64,000 nucleotides of DNA, taken from the NCBI GenBank assembly GCA_032718475.1, contig JAUCBJ010001241.1, positions 1 through 64,000 of the forward strand, in the 5' to 3' direction. Below, in pieces: positions 33,949-46,743 of the stretch (the stretch's first letter is position 1; each line of letters opens with the position of its first letter). The position numbers were made by a program, and so were the translations under genes. The stretch comes from Nemertoderma westbladi (Eukaryota > Xenacoelomorpha > Nemertodermatida > Nemertodermatidae). The notes beneath the pieces were generated by a model, which was given only the letters and a program-made list of their open reading frames with translations, had not been told where the DNA came from and made no database searches.

Positions 33949-36900
33949 CTTATACCATGTTCTAGAATATAGTGTCGTTATTCTGGACATGGTTACCTCA
34001 AATGTTTCTAAATCTAATTGAGATTGCATGAAATTTGATAAAAGATAGTCACACATAACTCGTCCACCGTGGGTGAGCCAGAATTTATATTTTTGCTCTC
34101 ATTTTTTGCTACGAGCGTTTAAAAAAGTGGTGTCTCCGTCACTCCGTCGATATTGCACCAGTTGTACAGCAGTTATTCCGTATAGCGTGTAGTGGTGTCT
34201 CCGACGATATTGCACCAGTTGTACAGCAGTTATTCCGTATAGCGTGTAGTGGTGTCTCCGTCGATATTGCACCAGTTGTACAGCAGTTATTCCGTATAGC
34301 GCGGTGTCTCCGTCGATATTGCACCAGTTGTACAGCAGTTATTCCGTATAGCGTGTAGTGGTGTCTCCGTCGATATTGCACCAGTTGTACAGCAGTTATT
34401 CCGTATAGCGTGTAGTGGTGTCTCCGTCGATATTGCACCAGTTGTACAGGAGTTATTCCGTATAGCGTGTAGTGGTGTCTCCGTCGATATTGCACCAGTT
34501 GTACAGCAGTTATTCCGTATAGCGTGTAGTGGTGTCTCCGTCGATATTGCACCAGTTGTACAGCAGTTATTCCGTATAGCGTGTAGTGGTGTCTCCGTCG
34601 ATATTGCACCAGTTGTACAGCAGTTATTCCGTATAGCGTGTAGTGGTGTCTCCGACGATATTGCACCAGTTGTACAGCAGTTATTCCGTATAGCGTGTAG
34701 TGGTATCTCCGTCGATATTGCACCAGTTGTACAGCAGTTATTCCGTATAGCGTGTAGTGGTGTCTCCGTCGATATTGCCCCAGTTGTACAGCAGTTATTC
34801 CGTATAGCGTGTAGTGGTGTCTCCGTCGATATTGCACCAGTTGTACAGCAGTTATTCCGTATAGCGTGTAGTGGTGTCTCCGTCGATATTGCACCAGTTG
34901 TACAGGAGTTATTCCGTATAGCGTGTAGTGGTGTCTCCGTCGATATTGCACCAGTTGTACAGCAGTTATTCCGTATAGCGTGTAGTGGTGTCTCCGTCGA
35001 TATTGCACCAGTTGTACAGCAGTTATTCCGTATAGCGTGTAGTGGTGTCTCCGTCGATATTGCCCCAGTTGTACAGCAGTTATTCCGTATAGCGTGTAGT
35101 GGTGTCTCCGTCGATATTGCACCAGTTGTACAGCAGTTATTCCGTATAGCGTGTAGTGGTGTCTCCGTCGATATTGCACCAGTTGTACAGGAGTTATTCC
35201 GTATAGCGTGTAGTGGTGTCTCCGTCGATATTGCACCAGTTGTACAGCAGTTATTCCGTATAGCGTGTAGTGGTGTCTCCGTCGATATTGCACCAGTTGT
35301 ACAGCAGTTATTCCGTATAGCGTGTAGTGGTGTCTCCGTCGATATTGCACCTGTTGTACAGCAGTTTTATTCCGTATAGCGTGTAGTGGTGTCTCCGACG
35401 ATATTGCACCAGTTGTACAGCAGTTATTCCGTATAGCGTGTAGTGGTGTCTCCGACGATATTGCACCAGTTGTACAGCAGTTATTCCGTATAGCGTGTAG
35501 TGGTGTCTCCGTCGATATTGCACCAGTTGTACAGCAGTTATTCCGTATAGCGTGTAGTGGTGTCTCCGTCGATATTGCCCCAGTTGTACAGCAGTTATTC
35601 CGTATAGCGTGTAGTGGTGTCTCCGTCGATATTGCACCAGTTGTACAGCAGTTATTCCGTATAGCGTGTAGTGGTGTCTCCGTCGATATTGCACCAGTTG
35701 TACAGCAGTTATTCCGTATAGCGTGGTGTCTCCGTCGATATTGCACCAGTTGTACAGCAGTTATTCCGTATAGCGTGGTGTCTCCGTCGATATTGCACCA
35801 GTTGTACAGCAGTTATTCCGTATAGCGTGTAGTGGTGTCTCCGTCGATATTGCCCCAGTTGTACAGCAGTTATTCCGTATAGCGTGTAGTGGTGTCTCCG
35901 TCGATATTGCACCAGTTGTACAGCAGTTATTCCGTATAGCGTGTAGTGGTGTCTCCGTCGATATTGCACCAGTTGTACAGCAGTTATTCCGTATAGCGCG
36001 GTGTCTCCGTCGATATTGCACCAGTTGTACAGCAGTTATTCCGTATAGCGTGTAGTGGTGTCTCCGTCGATATTGCACCAGTTGTACAGTAGTTATTCCG
36101 TATAGCGTGTAGTGGTGTCTCCGTCGATATTGCACCAGTTGTACAGCAGTTATTCCGTATAGCGTGTAGTGGTGTCTCCGTCGATATTGCACCAGTTGTA
36201 CAGCAGTTATTCCGTATAGCGTGTAGTGGTGTCTCCGTCGATATTGCACCAGTTGTACAGCAGTTATTCCGTATAGCATGTAGTGGTGTCTCCGTCGATA
36301 TTGCACCAGTTGTACAGCAGTTATTCCGTATAGCGTGTAGTGGTGTCTCCGTCGATATTGCACCAGTTGTACAGCAGTTATTCCGTATAGCGTGTAGTGG
36401 TGTCTCCGTCGATATTGCACCAGTTGTACAGCAGTTATTCCGTATAGCGTGTAGTGGTGTCTCCGTCGATATTGCACCAGTTGTACAGCAGTTATTCCGT
36501 ATAGCATGTAGTGGTGTCTCCGTCGATATTGCACCAGTTGTACAGCAGTTATTCCGTATAGCGTGTAGTGGTGTCTCCGTCGATATTGCACCAGTTGTAC
36601 AGCAGTTATTCCGTATAGCATGTAGTGGTGTCTCCGTCGATATTGCACCAGTTGTACAGCAGTTATTCCGTATAGCGTGTAGTGGTGTCTCCGTCGATAT
36701 TGCACCAGTTGTACAGCAGTTATTCCGTATAGCGTGTAGTGGTGTCTCCGTCGATATTGCACCAGTTGTACAGCAGTTATTCCGTATAGCGTGTAGTGGT
36801 GTCTCCGTCGATATTGCACCAGTTGTACAGCAGTTATTCCGTATAGCGTGTAGTGGTGTCTCCGTCGATATTGCACCAGTTGTACAGCAGTTATTCCGTA

Positions 36901-39164
36901 TAGCGTGTAGTGGTGTCTCCGTCGATATTGCACCAGTTGTACAGCAGTTATTCCGTATAGCGTGTAGTGGTGTCTCCGTCGATATTGCACCAGTTGTACA
37001 GCAGTTATTCCGTATAGCGCGGCGTCTCCGTCGATATTGCACCAGTTGTACAGCAGTTATTCCGTATAGCGTGTAGTGGTGTCTCCGTCGATATTGCACC
37101 AGTTGTACAGCAGTTATTCCGTATAGCGTGTAGTGGTGTCTCCGTCGATATTGCACCAGTTGTACAGCAGTTATTCCGTATAGCGTGTAGTGGTGTCTCC
37201 GTCGATATTGCACCAGTTGTACAGCAGTTATTCCGTATAGCGTGTAGTGGTGTCTCCGTCGATATTGCACCAGTTGTACAGCAGTTATTCCGTATAGCGT
37301 GTAGTGGTGTCTCCGTCGATATTGCACCAGTTGTACAGCAGTTATTCCGTATAGCGTGTAGTGGTGTCTCCGTCGATATTGCACCAGTTGTACAGCAGTT
37401 ATTCCGTATAGCGTGTAGTGGTGTCTCCGTCGATATTGCACCAGTTGTACAGCAGTTATTCCATATAGCGTGTAGTGGTGTCTCCGTCGATATTGCCCCA
37501 GTTGTACAGCAGTTATTCCGTATAGCGTGTAGTGGTGTCTCCGTCGATATTGCACCAGTTGTACAGCAGTTATTCCATATAGCGTGTAGTGGTGTCTCCG
37601 TCGATATTGCACCAGTTGTACAGCAGTTATTCCGTATAGCGTGTAGTGGTGTCTCCGTCGATATTGCACCAGTTGTACAGCAGTTATTCCGTATAGCGTG
37701 TAGTGGTGTCTCCGTCGATATTGCACCAGTTGTACAGCAGTTATTCCGTATAGCGTGCAGTGGTGTCTCCGTCGATATTGCACCAGTTGTACAGCAGTTA
37801 TTCCGTATAGCGTGTAGTGGTGTCTCCGTCGATATTGCACCAGTTGTACAGCAGCTATTCCGTATAGCGTGTAGTGGTGTCTCCGTCGATATTGCACCAG
37901 TTGTACAGCAGTTATTCCGTATAGCGTGTAGTGGTGTCTCCGTCGATATTGCACCAGTTGTACAGCAGTTATTCCGTATAGCGTGTAGTGGTGTCTCCGT
38001 CGATATTGCACCAGTTGTACAGCAGTTATTCCGTATAGCGTGTAGTGGTGTCTCCGTCGATATTGCACCAGTTGTACAGCAGTTATTCCGTATAGCGTGT
38101 AGTGGTGTCTCCGTCGATATTGCACCAGTTGTACAGTAGTTATTCCGTATAGCGTGTAGTGGTGTCTCCGACGATATTGCACCAGTTGTACAGCAGTTAT
38201 TCCGTATAGCGTGTAGTGGTGTCTCCGTCGATATTGCACCAGTTGTACAGCAGTTATTCCGTATAGCGCGGTGTCTCCGTCGATGTTGCACCAGTTGTAC
38301 AGCAGTTATTCCGTATAGCGTGTAGTGGTGTCTCCGTCGATATTGCACCAGTTGTACAGCAGTTATTCCGTATAGCGTGTAGTGGTGTCTCCGTCGATAT
38401 TGCACCAGTTGTACAGCAGTTATTCCGTATAGCGCGGGTGTCTCCGTCGATATTGCACCAGTTGTACAGCAGTTATTCCGTATAGCGTGTAGTGGTGTCT
38501 CCGTCGATATTGCACCAGTTGTACAGCAGTTATTCCGTATAGCGTGTAGTGGTGTCTCCGTCGATATTGCACCAGTTGTACAGCAGTTATTCCGTATAGC
38601 GTGTAGTGGTGTCTCCGTCGATATTGCACCAGTTGTACAGCAGTTATTCCGTATAGCGTGTAGTGGTGTCTCCGTCGATATTGCACCAGTTGTACAGTAG
38701 TTATTCCGTATAGCGTGTAGTGGTGTCTCCGACGATATTGCACCAGTTGTACAGCAGTTATTCCGTATAGCGTGTAGTGGTGTCTCCGTCGATATTGCAC
38801 CAGTTGTACAGCAGTTATTCCGTATAGCGCGGTGTCTCCGTCGATGTTGCACCAGTTGTACAGCAGTTATTCCGTATAGCGTGTAGTGGTGTCTCCGTCG
38901 ATATTGCACCAGTTGTACAGCAGTTATTCCGTATAGCGTGTAGTGGTGTCTCCGTCGATATTGCACCAGTTGTACAGCAGTTATTCCGTATAGCGCGGTG
39001 TCTCCGTCGATATTGCACCAGTTGTACAGCAGTTATTCCGTATAGCGTGTAGTGGTGTCTCCGTCGATATTGCACCAGTTGTACAGAAGTTATTCCGTAT
39101 AGCGTGTAGGGGGGGGGGGGGGGGGGGGGGTGTGAGGGTCCAGGTACCTGAATAACGACACTAT
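33949..39164. mobile_element. Foldback element family A, copy with internal 57-bp satellite
   Basis: The left end CTTATACCATGT, AGAATATAGTGTCGTTATTC matches the tip of the 14.9-15.9 kb element. GAGATTGCATGAAATTTGA and GGGTGAGCCAGAATTT then follow in the same order as in that element. The right end has 22 Gs (39109-39130), then GGTCC and GAATAACGACACTAT, which is the inverted tip preceded by the same poly-G insert. Between these ends the internal segment GTGTCTCC...TTATTC has been amplified to about 5 kb. The element is non-coding; size 5216 bp. Confidence 0.85.
34128..39108. repeat. 57-bp satellite, about 87 copies
   Basis: A unit containing GTGTCTCCGTCGATATTGCA, CCAGTTGTACAGCAGTTATT and CCGTATAGCGTGTAGTG repeats at 57 bp with few substitutions. 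Shortened 52-bp units lacking the TGTAG-like end occur near 34290, 35720, 35772, 35993, 37015, 38266, 38432, 38827 and 38993. A 561-bp higher-order duplication is visible: the CAGTAG variant at 38134 and 38695, the CGATGTTGC variant, and short units at 38261 and 38822 share this offset. The long minus-strand open frames follow from 57 being a multiple of three. Confidence 0.97.
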
Positions 39165-39920
39165 CTTCAACATCTTCGACATCTTTATTCATCTATAGAT
39201 AACCGCGCAACTAAAGTAATTAAAGTAATTAGATGGCAAAACACAAATATTCGAAAACTTAAAAATTCAGAAATATAATCGAATAATAAAACCATATAAT
39301 TTCTAATTCGTGGAAAATTGAGGATCTATAGGCCTTGCTTACCGGTGCAACATACAACACTGAATAACGTCCGGATACAGTGTTATTCCCATCGCTAATG
39401 GTTTTGAGGGAGTGGGTGGCGTCATCCGTAATTACTATATGCCGGATATGCAATGTGTACTGTGTAGCCCGTATCGTCATCTATGTTAGGGTCAATCAAT
39501 AAGTTATCCAGATTGCAACAATTTAAATAGCCAATCATGTCCACCCTGATGACATGATATGTCAATAATACAGTATGCATAGTGCTGGTTCGAATGATAA
39601 TTATCCATGTATGGGATCAATTTTTACCAATATCAAATCAACAAATTCCTGAATAGGTATTTTTATGGTGCATCTGCATCCATATTAACTAAATACGTCA
39701 TTGTTCATAAAATAACACTTTATAGCGTTACGGCACGAGAGATTTTGTTAATAATAGAACGTGGGCCGAAAAGCTTTAAGTGCTAATTATGAACAATGAC
39801 GAATCAAATTTTATTTATTTGAGGGGAATTATTTGTGGTTATGGAGTTAAACTTTCTAGAACAACCTTGTAATAGGAAAGCATGACGTCATGTTAAACAC
39901 TTTTATCTACAGTAGTACGT
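39165..39920. other. AT-rich interval, no gene
   Basis: No gene recognised. TTCTAGAACAACC lies near 39854. Confidence 0.4.
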
Positions 39921-39924
39921 AATT

Positions 39925-39992
39925 GGCGTAGTATAGTGAATAACGCGTCGGGTTATGAATGAAAAGGCCGCTGGTTCGGTTCTAACCTGTTT
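39925..39992 (+). mobile_element. tRNA-like SINE head (degenerate)
   Basis: TGGCGTAGTATAGTG (A-box-like) and CTGGTTCGGTTCTAACC (B-box-like) are spaced about as in a tRNA. The stems are poorly formed. 39993-40740 shows nothing further that I can name. Confidence 0.4.
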
Positions 39993-40744
39993 CAATTTTA
40001 TTAGTTTTAGAATTATGAAATAGTTATAGTGTGTATTCGAATGGCGTCATGTGATTATATTTAAAATGACGCGGTGACAAACTGGATATACATAAAATAC
40101 ATAGTAAATGTTTGGCGTAGGGACATACTGAGAAATAATGTCGCACTGCGAAATAAAGTTAGAAAATATGTCGCCCTGGCGATTTGGTAGTGCGTAATTA
40201 ATTCAACACAAGTAAATAAAATACTTATATATGTTATAACTCAATAGTTCAGTAATTCGACGATTGTATTTCTGATGTATCAGTTTATTTGATGGCAACA
40301 TATTTTTATTAAAATATAAATAAAATAAAATAATCCATTACTGTTTAATAACATAACTGTATATATAAACTGTTTAATCTACATGCCCATGGCCCATTGT
40401 GGTACGCAGCAAATTGCACCCAACCTCCTCCTTTCCGCTGCCAAAAATCCACCAATATTTTGGAAGATTTTTGAGATATAATATGTTGAAGTTCTAACAA
40501 GTTAAAATGCGGGATGTAATATGGAGCATAAATCATGAAAATTTGTGTGCGAAAAATATAGGTAAATTTATATGCAAAACTAAATTCTGCTTTCGATTTA
40601 AAATAAATAACCCCATTCGGCAATTTGACATTATTTCTATATATCCTCCTGGCTTTATGGTTTATGGTTACAACGTACTTAAAGGTATTCTACGATTTTG
40701 ATACTTTGCTCAACATTTCACTTTTTTAAAATCGTTGAACAAGC

Positions 40745-41963
40745 AAACCCACCGCCTGTTGGTAACTGTACTGCAATGTGCATTGTACTTGACACAGTGA
40801 AACCGGCGTAGCATTCTTGAGAATGTGCCATCCAGAGATTTGGTGTCCTCAGCAGTTATAGCCCAGTATGGACAGGACACCCATAGAGGAGTACTGGAAC
40901 TACTGCTGCCTTCTGGATCCATGATCCCAGGTAACAGAAGTCATCCACATGCTCAAGCATACCATCCTTTGAGGAGTTTATGCTCATCCGGTCAGAGACT
41001 TGATGAGGACTTTCAAAGTTAACTATCAAAATTTTGGTCTTTCTAGAGTTAATAAAAAGACCAACACTAGAAGCAGCCTGTTCTAATGAGCTGAGGAGCC
41101 GTTGGGCTCTCTCTAATGATTCTGAGAGTACTTCTAAGTCATCAGCAAAATCTAGATCAGTTAGGTACTTGGCAGGATTTCCTCGACTTCTGGAGCCAGT
41201 AGGTGGAGTTATCATCATTATGATGATCTAAGGACATGCATAGAACATAGTCAACCATAATTATGAACAAGAATGGCGCAAGTGTGTCTCCCTGGAGGAC
41301 TACCCATAACACTTCAAATGGTTCTGTGTCACCGTCAACAGTAGACACAAATGTTGTTGAACCATTGTATACTGATCTGATTGCTGCAATAATTTCATTC
41401 TGCGCCTTATAGAGGGCATTTCGGCACTTCTGAATTTTGTTGTCAGTCCAGGGGGCCCTTTTCCTGTTTTGAGGGTATACAGGAACTGTTTCTGCAGCTG
41501 CTAACTTAACTGCTTCTGTAAAGGCAGTATAGCCCTCACAGTGATCTGCCGCCTCAGAGGCAAGAGCCTCATACCTGTTGCTCAGCTGTAGTGTGAAGCT
41601 GGATTTCACACTTGGCTGTTGCAACAGAGAGGACCAGTCATGCCGCGGCAAGGTAGATTTCGTTGTTCTGCTAGCATGTAGAATAAGTCTTACCTTGGCC
41701 ACAATAAGGTGGTGATCACTGGAGAAGGGTCGAAGCGTAAATGCATTACAGTCTTGTATAGAGCTCCTGTATTTCCTACGAAACAGAATATGGTCTATCT
41801 GGGACTTGTGACCACTGGTTCCACTATGAGTCCATAGCTTTCCAGTTCGCTTCTTGAACTGGGTTCCAGCCGAAAACAATCCATTTCCAGACATTAAATC
41901 CTGGTATGATTTAGGTTTACTGGTATTATTTAGGATGAATAATAATGAGTACCAAGTAAACAA
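40745..41963 (-). pseudogene. RTE-clade retrotransposon, rearranged copy
   Basis: Minus strand. From 41925 downward comes the end of an apurinic-type endonuclease: KSQIDHILFRRKYRSS and FSSDHHLIVAKVRL, the conserved QIDH and SDH blocks. A deletion then joins a linker directly to the reverse transcriptase (IIAAIRSVY, LQGDTLAPFLFIIMVDYVL). A frameshift follows, then TDLDFADDLEVLSES with the catalytic FADD box, and finally a second deletion before AEDTKSLDGTF. The fingers and part of the thumb are missing. RTE is indicated by SDHHLIVAK, GDTLAPFLFI and DLDFADD. The copy is dead. Confidence 0.9.
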
Positions 41964-42689
41964 GTAAAAGTATCAGTTGACGGGAAAGAGTCTCAAACCG
42001 CCAAACCATCCCATGGGATAAAGTCTAAACAAATATATATTATATTTAATGATAAAAGTTTAAATTTTGCTTTAGTTATTATATATATTATTTAGTTATA
42101 AGTTAAATGGAAATATAAAAAAAATAAATATAGTAATGGAAAATATAGTAATTCTAGTAAGTGGTATTAAATGGTGGTTAAATCGTATAGGTTGTATTAC
42201 TCGGGACGATTTGATAGCCTATCCAATAGAAGAGGCATGAAACAGGTAGCAATGATTTTCTCAACAACATCTAATGATTTAGCTGGTACTATCAGTAGAC
42301 GACCCACCTGGTAATGGGTGTTATTTTTCAGGGCAGTTAGGGAATATCAAAGTGATAGCGATGGGTGCAACGTAAGTGTACAATATATACGAGATTTATA
42401 AGAGTAAAGAGGAAAATATGAAAAAGATGATATAAATAAGTTCTGCAAGATGTTAAAAATTGTATGTTGGATGAGGGATGAGATGAATTAATTGTCAAGT
42501 GGTTGATCAGGCTTAGAGCATATAGCCATGACGTGATTTTATTTAACACCTTTCGGTTAATATTGATTTGATTGAGAATGGGTAAAAACGTGAGCTGTAA
42601 CTGGGGGGTTATGCCTAGTGTCGGAGTGGATACAGCTCCTGAAATTCTTTCATAATGGTTTCGGCCGTGTAATTCGGAGTAAAGGCTGT
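41964..42689. other. AT-rich interval, no gene
   Basis: No gene or RNA recognised. Confidence 0.4.
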
Positions 42690-42840
42690 AGAAGATTCAC
42701 ACAGTTGTGTCCTTAGAGAAGACACCTTAGACAGTATTTACACAAACGATACAATGGGTACACCTGGTAACCTGAGTTCTGCCGGAGAGGCAGACTCCTG
42801 GGAGTTAGTGTGGCACCTTGCCTGCCTTACATGTTAGCTA
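42690..42840 (+). mobile_element. SINE-like remnant with a conserved central motif
   Basis: CACAGTTGTGTCCTTAGAGA, CACCTTAGACAGTATTTACA and CAATGGGTACACCTGG resemble the central domain shared by many invertebrate SINEs (tgtccttgg...cacttta...atgggtacctgg). The tRNA head is not clear. Assignment from memory of the motif order. Confidence 0.4.
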
Positions 42841-43097
42841 ACAGACAAGATAGAGCAGCCTTCTTGCTGAATTAATTATGTGATTTATATTTCACGTACT
42901 TTCCTTTATTTGGAGTGTGGTGCCATTTTTACGAAGAGATGTATCCAGAAAATATTATTTAATTTTAAGAGTGGTAAATTGCCTGGAGTAGAAAATATCT
43001 TGAGTTTCTTGTCCCACACATAAGTTATATATAAGAGAAAGTTATAAAGAAAGCACTGAATCTAATCTTACACAGGAACTAATTAATACCATGAGAG

Positions 43098-44928
43098 ATG
43101 AATTACTCATCGCAGGTGCCTCTAGATGATATACCAACCATTTCTGCACAAACTATCAAAGCTGCTATCTGCCAATTTACACGGGGGAAATCACCCGATA
43201 TCAACTCCATGACTGTTGAGCACTTAAACCATACTAACGCCGACTCCATGTCCCTGAAGATCTCACATCTTTTCAACGGATGCTTCAGACTAGGAAGAGT
43301 CCCAGACTCCGTCGGGCTAACTATAATATCACATCTATATAAGGGAAACACACGAAGTCCACTAGCTAAGAAGTCATATCGTCCTATTTCTACAGTTCTG
43401 TTACTGGCAAAAGTTATGGGTGTAATTCTTAATCTCTATTTCACATAGATTCGAATAACTGGACAAATAATTACCAGTTCGGATATAAATCTAAAATCGG
43501 AGTAGACATTATCATCTCAACTATTCTAGAAACGATAGAATACTACAGGAGAGGAGATACTTCCTTGTTTCTATGCCAGCTGGACAGCGTTTGATGAAGT
43601 TGATTTTGAAATTCTGTTTAGGAATCTTAATGGTAGACTCAATCCATATGTTTGTTTAACCCTGCTTGATTATTACTGTAAAACTGTGGCAATCTCAAGT
43701 TTGATGATTCAATTGAAGGAATTGGTTTCGCAGTCCATAAAGGCGTCAAAAAGGGGTCGATTATCTCACCTGTCCTATTCCATACATATTGCAGACGTTA
43801 TGAATAGGTTGGAAGACTGGGTTTTGATGAGGCATTTTGAATCACTGGCTTGGTGCAATAAAATATGCTGATGACCTTCTGCTACTATTATATGATGACC
43901 TCTGCTATAACAGTGCCAGATATTGAAAAAATGGTAGATATTGTGGTCCAGGAAACAGTTAAAAAGCTACAAAGTCCAACTGGATACATACATCCACCTC
44001 ACCGCATCCAACATTTATTAAAATTAATGGCTCCTATATCCCTGAAAGTAAGTTGATATAATTCCTAGAATCTCTCGAAATTGGATACAATAATCATGAT
44101 TGATTTGAAAAATGTATTCGGTGTATCAGCGCCATTGCTGACAGTTTCCACAGGAGGAGCTGGACAATTCATCGATTTGATGCGAGTACCTTGTCAATTC
44201 TTTGGAACTGTGTTGCCCTTCCAGCGATGCTTTACAGTGCACGATAGGTTCCCTGAATAGCAACGAAATTGAGAAGTTGGACGCTCATCATAGAACACAT
44301 CAACGGGAGTTATTGTGTGTGGAATCAGTTACTTACAACATTTTCAACTGCAATTATTTCTCTACTGAAGCTTTGAAACTAGCTCTCGGCACAATTATTC
44401 GTATATATGATTGTCCTAACTCCCACTGCACAATATTCTGCATACATTGATTGAGTTGAATGATGATATCATTCAGTATAAGAGAATCGGTAGTGCATTC
44501 AATCGGGCTAGTCGCGACTTTCCTCTTCCATCCATGATGTCTTTACTTACCTACAAATATCATAAAAAGAACATGTTATCCAGATTGGATCGGTGCAAAC
44601 CGACTGCGTCCGACACTGCATCGTCCTGTTTTATAACAAACTGTTACAGAACGCCATCAATTTCCTTCACGGAAAAGCATAATCGTATTATGCAGTACTT
44701 TAATTAGTCCTGCTATGCAATAGTGTGTGTTATAATGCGATCTCAATGATTATCTTTTATCTCTGTTAGACCGACCCTTTATAATGTGCATATGCCTAGG
44801 TGGGTTAATTTATTTAATGTCAGGAATATTTAACTTTTGATGCATTTATGGGACATATCCATTTTTACTAATATTGACATCGTGCCAGTCTAACTGGTTT
44901 TACGTTAATAAATAATAATAATAATAAT
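43098..44928 (+). pseudogene. Non-LTR retrotransposon remnant, second family
   Basis: Successive broken plus-strand frames read FRLGRVPDSVGLTIISHLYK and KKSYRPISTV (fingers of a LINE reverse transcriptase), then a frameshifted AIKYADDLLLL at about 43857-43890 with the catalytic YADD box. A C-terminal region follows, with SLNSNEIEKLDAHHRTHQRE and a final frame ending in a stop at 44705-44707. Its own 3' end is an (AAT)n run at 44907-44928. It is unrelated in detail to the RTE copies and carries many stops, so it is the older element. Confidence 0.8.
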
Positions 44929-44929
44929 T

Positions 44930-45118
44930 ATCTATAATTCCATTTTTGTTAGTACTATTCTTCAAACAGGGTATATTGCACAACATAATGCATAATTTCT
45001 TACAAAAAACAAAATGGCCAATTTGTGACTTGTGAGTTTGACTAATGTAGCCCATACGGGTGAGTAGCTTACAAGGCTGTTTCTGGAACTGGGTATTGGC
45101 CAAAACCAGCTCATTCGC
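44930..45118 (-). pseudogene. Endonuclease fragment of another RTE-like element, split by insertion
   Basis: On the minus strand it reads NELVLANTQFQKQPCKLLT and HKSQIGHFVFCKK, the endonuclease blocks before and at the (here altered) QIDH motif. It differs clearly from the equivalent part at 41.8 kb, so it is a distinct subfamily. The fragment continues beyond the inserted RTE copy at about 46800-46850, where the minus strand reads VIYLPDLA directly into NELVLAN once the insertion is removed. Confidence 0.75.
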
Positions 45119-46743
45119 TCCTGAAAAGCTCCTCAATAATAACAGGGTATTGCCTGATAACTTTATAGAAGTAAAAGTGTCTGAGTCTGTACTCCCAGAT
45201 ATTCCCATTGGTGATATCACCTTTGCAGAAGTGAAGGCTGCTGCAAAGAGCATTAAGACCAATCGTGCCAGTGGAGTAGATGGTGTTCCCCCTGAGGTCT
45301 TTAAAATACCTGAGTGTTTAAAGCTCATCTATCCTATCATAGTAGACATGTACCGTACAAAAAGAGTCCCACAAGAAATGAAAACAAATAAGTTGGTGCC
45401 AGTTCCCAAGAATGGCAACCTAACACTCTATGGTTCTTTTCGGCGAATCTCATATATCTCGATTGCTGCAAAGCTATACAATAGTATTCTATTAAATCGC
45501 ATCAGGGATCCCATTGAGAGACTGCTCCGTGGAAATCAGAATGGGTTCCGTAAAGGTCGTGGGACTTTTGGCACTTAGAAGGATAATTGAAGAGTTATCA
45601 AAAAAGAAAGACAGGCATCTGGCTGTTATCTTTGTTGACTTCTTCAAGGCCTTTGATTCAGTCTCTCGCTCACGTATGTTCAGCATACTTTCATTATATG
45701 GGATTCCTGATGAAATAATTGCAGCAATCAGATCAGTATACGATGGTTCGACAACATTTGTGTCTACTGTTGACGGTGACACAGAACCATTTGAAGTGTT
45801 ATGGGGCGTCCTCCAGGGAGTCACACTTGCACCATTCTTGTTCATAATTATTGCAATAATAATAATTATTATTATTGTTCATAATGATGATGGGGTGATG
45901 ATAACTCCACCTACTGGCTCCATAAGTCGAGGAAATCCTGCCAAGTACCTAACTGATCTAGACTTTGCTGATGACTTAGGAGTACTCTCAGAATCACTAG
46001 AGGGCGCCCAACGGCTCCTCAGCTCATTAGAACATGCTGCTTCTAGTGTTGGTCTTTTTATTAACTCCAGAAAGACCAAAATTTTGACAGTTAACTTTGA
46101 AAGTCCTCAGCAAGTCTCTGATCGGATGAGCATAAGCTCAAAAGATGGTATGCTTGAGCATGTGGATGACTTCTGTTACCTGGGATCATGGATACGGAAG
46201 TCAGGTGAGAACCTTCGAATACGTAAGGGAAAGGCATGGGCAGCCTTGAATAGGCTTTCCAGGATTTGGAAGTCACCGAGAATTAATCGGAAACTTAAGG
46301 TCCGGTTATTTAGAGCAGCAGTAGTTCCAGTACTCCTCTATGGGAGTTCATGCTGGGCTCTAACTGCTGAGGACACCAAATCTCTGGATGGCACATTCAC
46401 AAGAATGCTACGCCGGGTTCATTGTGTCAAGTTCAATGCACACATCTCCAACCAGACACTATATAACATTGGAGGTGTCTCATTGGTTCCCCCAAGCTTG
46501 ACACTAGAACAAAATCGCCTCCGCTTTGCAGGACATTGCTTTCTCCGTGAGGACCAGCCAGTGCATAATCTTGTACTTTGGCAGCCTCATGGAGTGAATA
46601 AGCATGGTGGACAGCCCATGACTTTCTTGAGACGCATCTTAAAGGACACTGGCCTTGATGATGCGGATGATCTAGCAAATGTCATGGGTGATAGGGAATT
46701 GTGGCGGTGCAATTTTGTCGATAAGCCGGCACAGCATTCTTAA
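45119..46743 (+). pseudogene. RTE ORF2: reverse transcriptase and C-terminus
   Basis: The first part (to about 45575) reads ASGVDGVPPEVFKIPE and NQNGFRKGRGT. A small deletion at about 45560 then shifts the frame to LALRRIIEELSKKKDRHL, FVDFFKAFDSVSRSRMF and LQGVTLAPFLFIII. At about 45850-45890 the residues expected before the basic loop are replaced by an (AAT/ATT)n expansion, which keeps the frame open as a poly-Ile stretch. DLDFADDLGVLSES carries the catalytic FADD, and the C-terminal domain runs to the stop after PAQHS. The endonuclease is absent by 5' truncation. The frame is open for 409 codons, but it cannot encode a complete element. Confidence 0.9.

Noticed and set aside
34139-38966. 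Minus-strand open frames of up to 751 codons in the 57-bp array
   Set aside because: 57 is a multiple of three and the monomer has no stop in some frames, so long frames are automatic. Several frames are open at once, they change at each short unit, and there is no flanking start context.
34128-39108. CRISPR-like or rDNA spacer repeats
   Set aside because: No spacers and no rRNA sequence; the monomer traces to a foldback element instead.
44930-45130. Twin-priming inversion at the 5' end of the RTE copy
   Set aside because: The 11-bp target duplication and the continuation of the endonuclease fragment past 46800 show a nested insertion instead.
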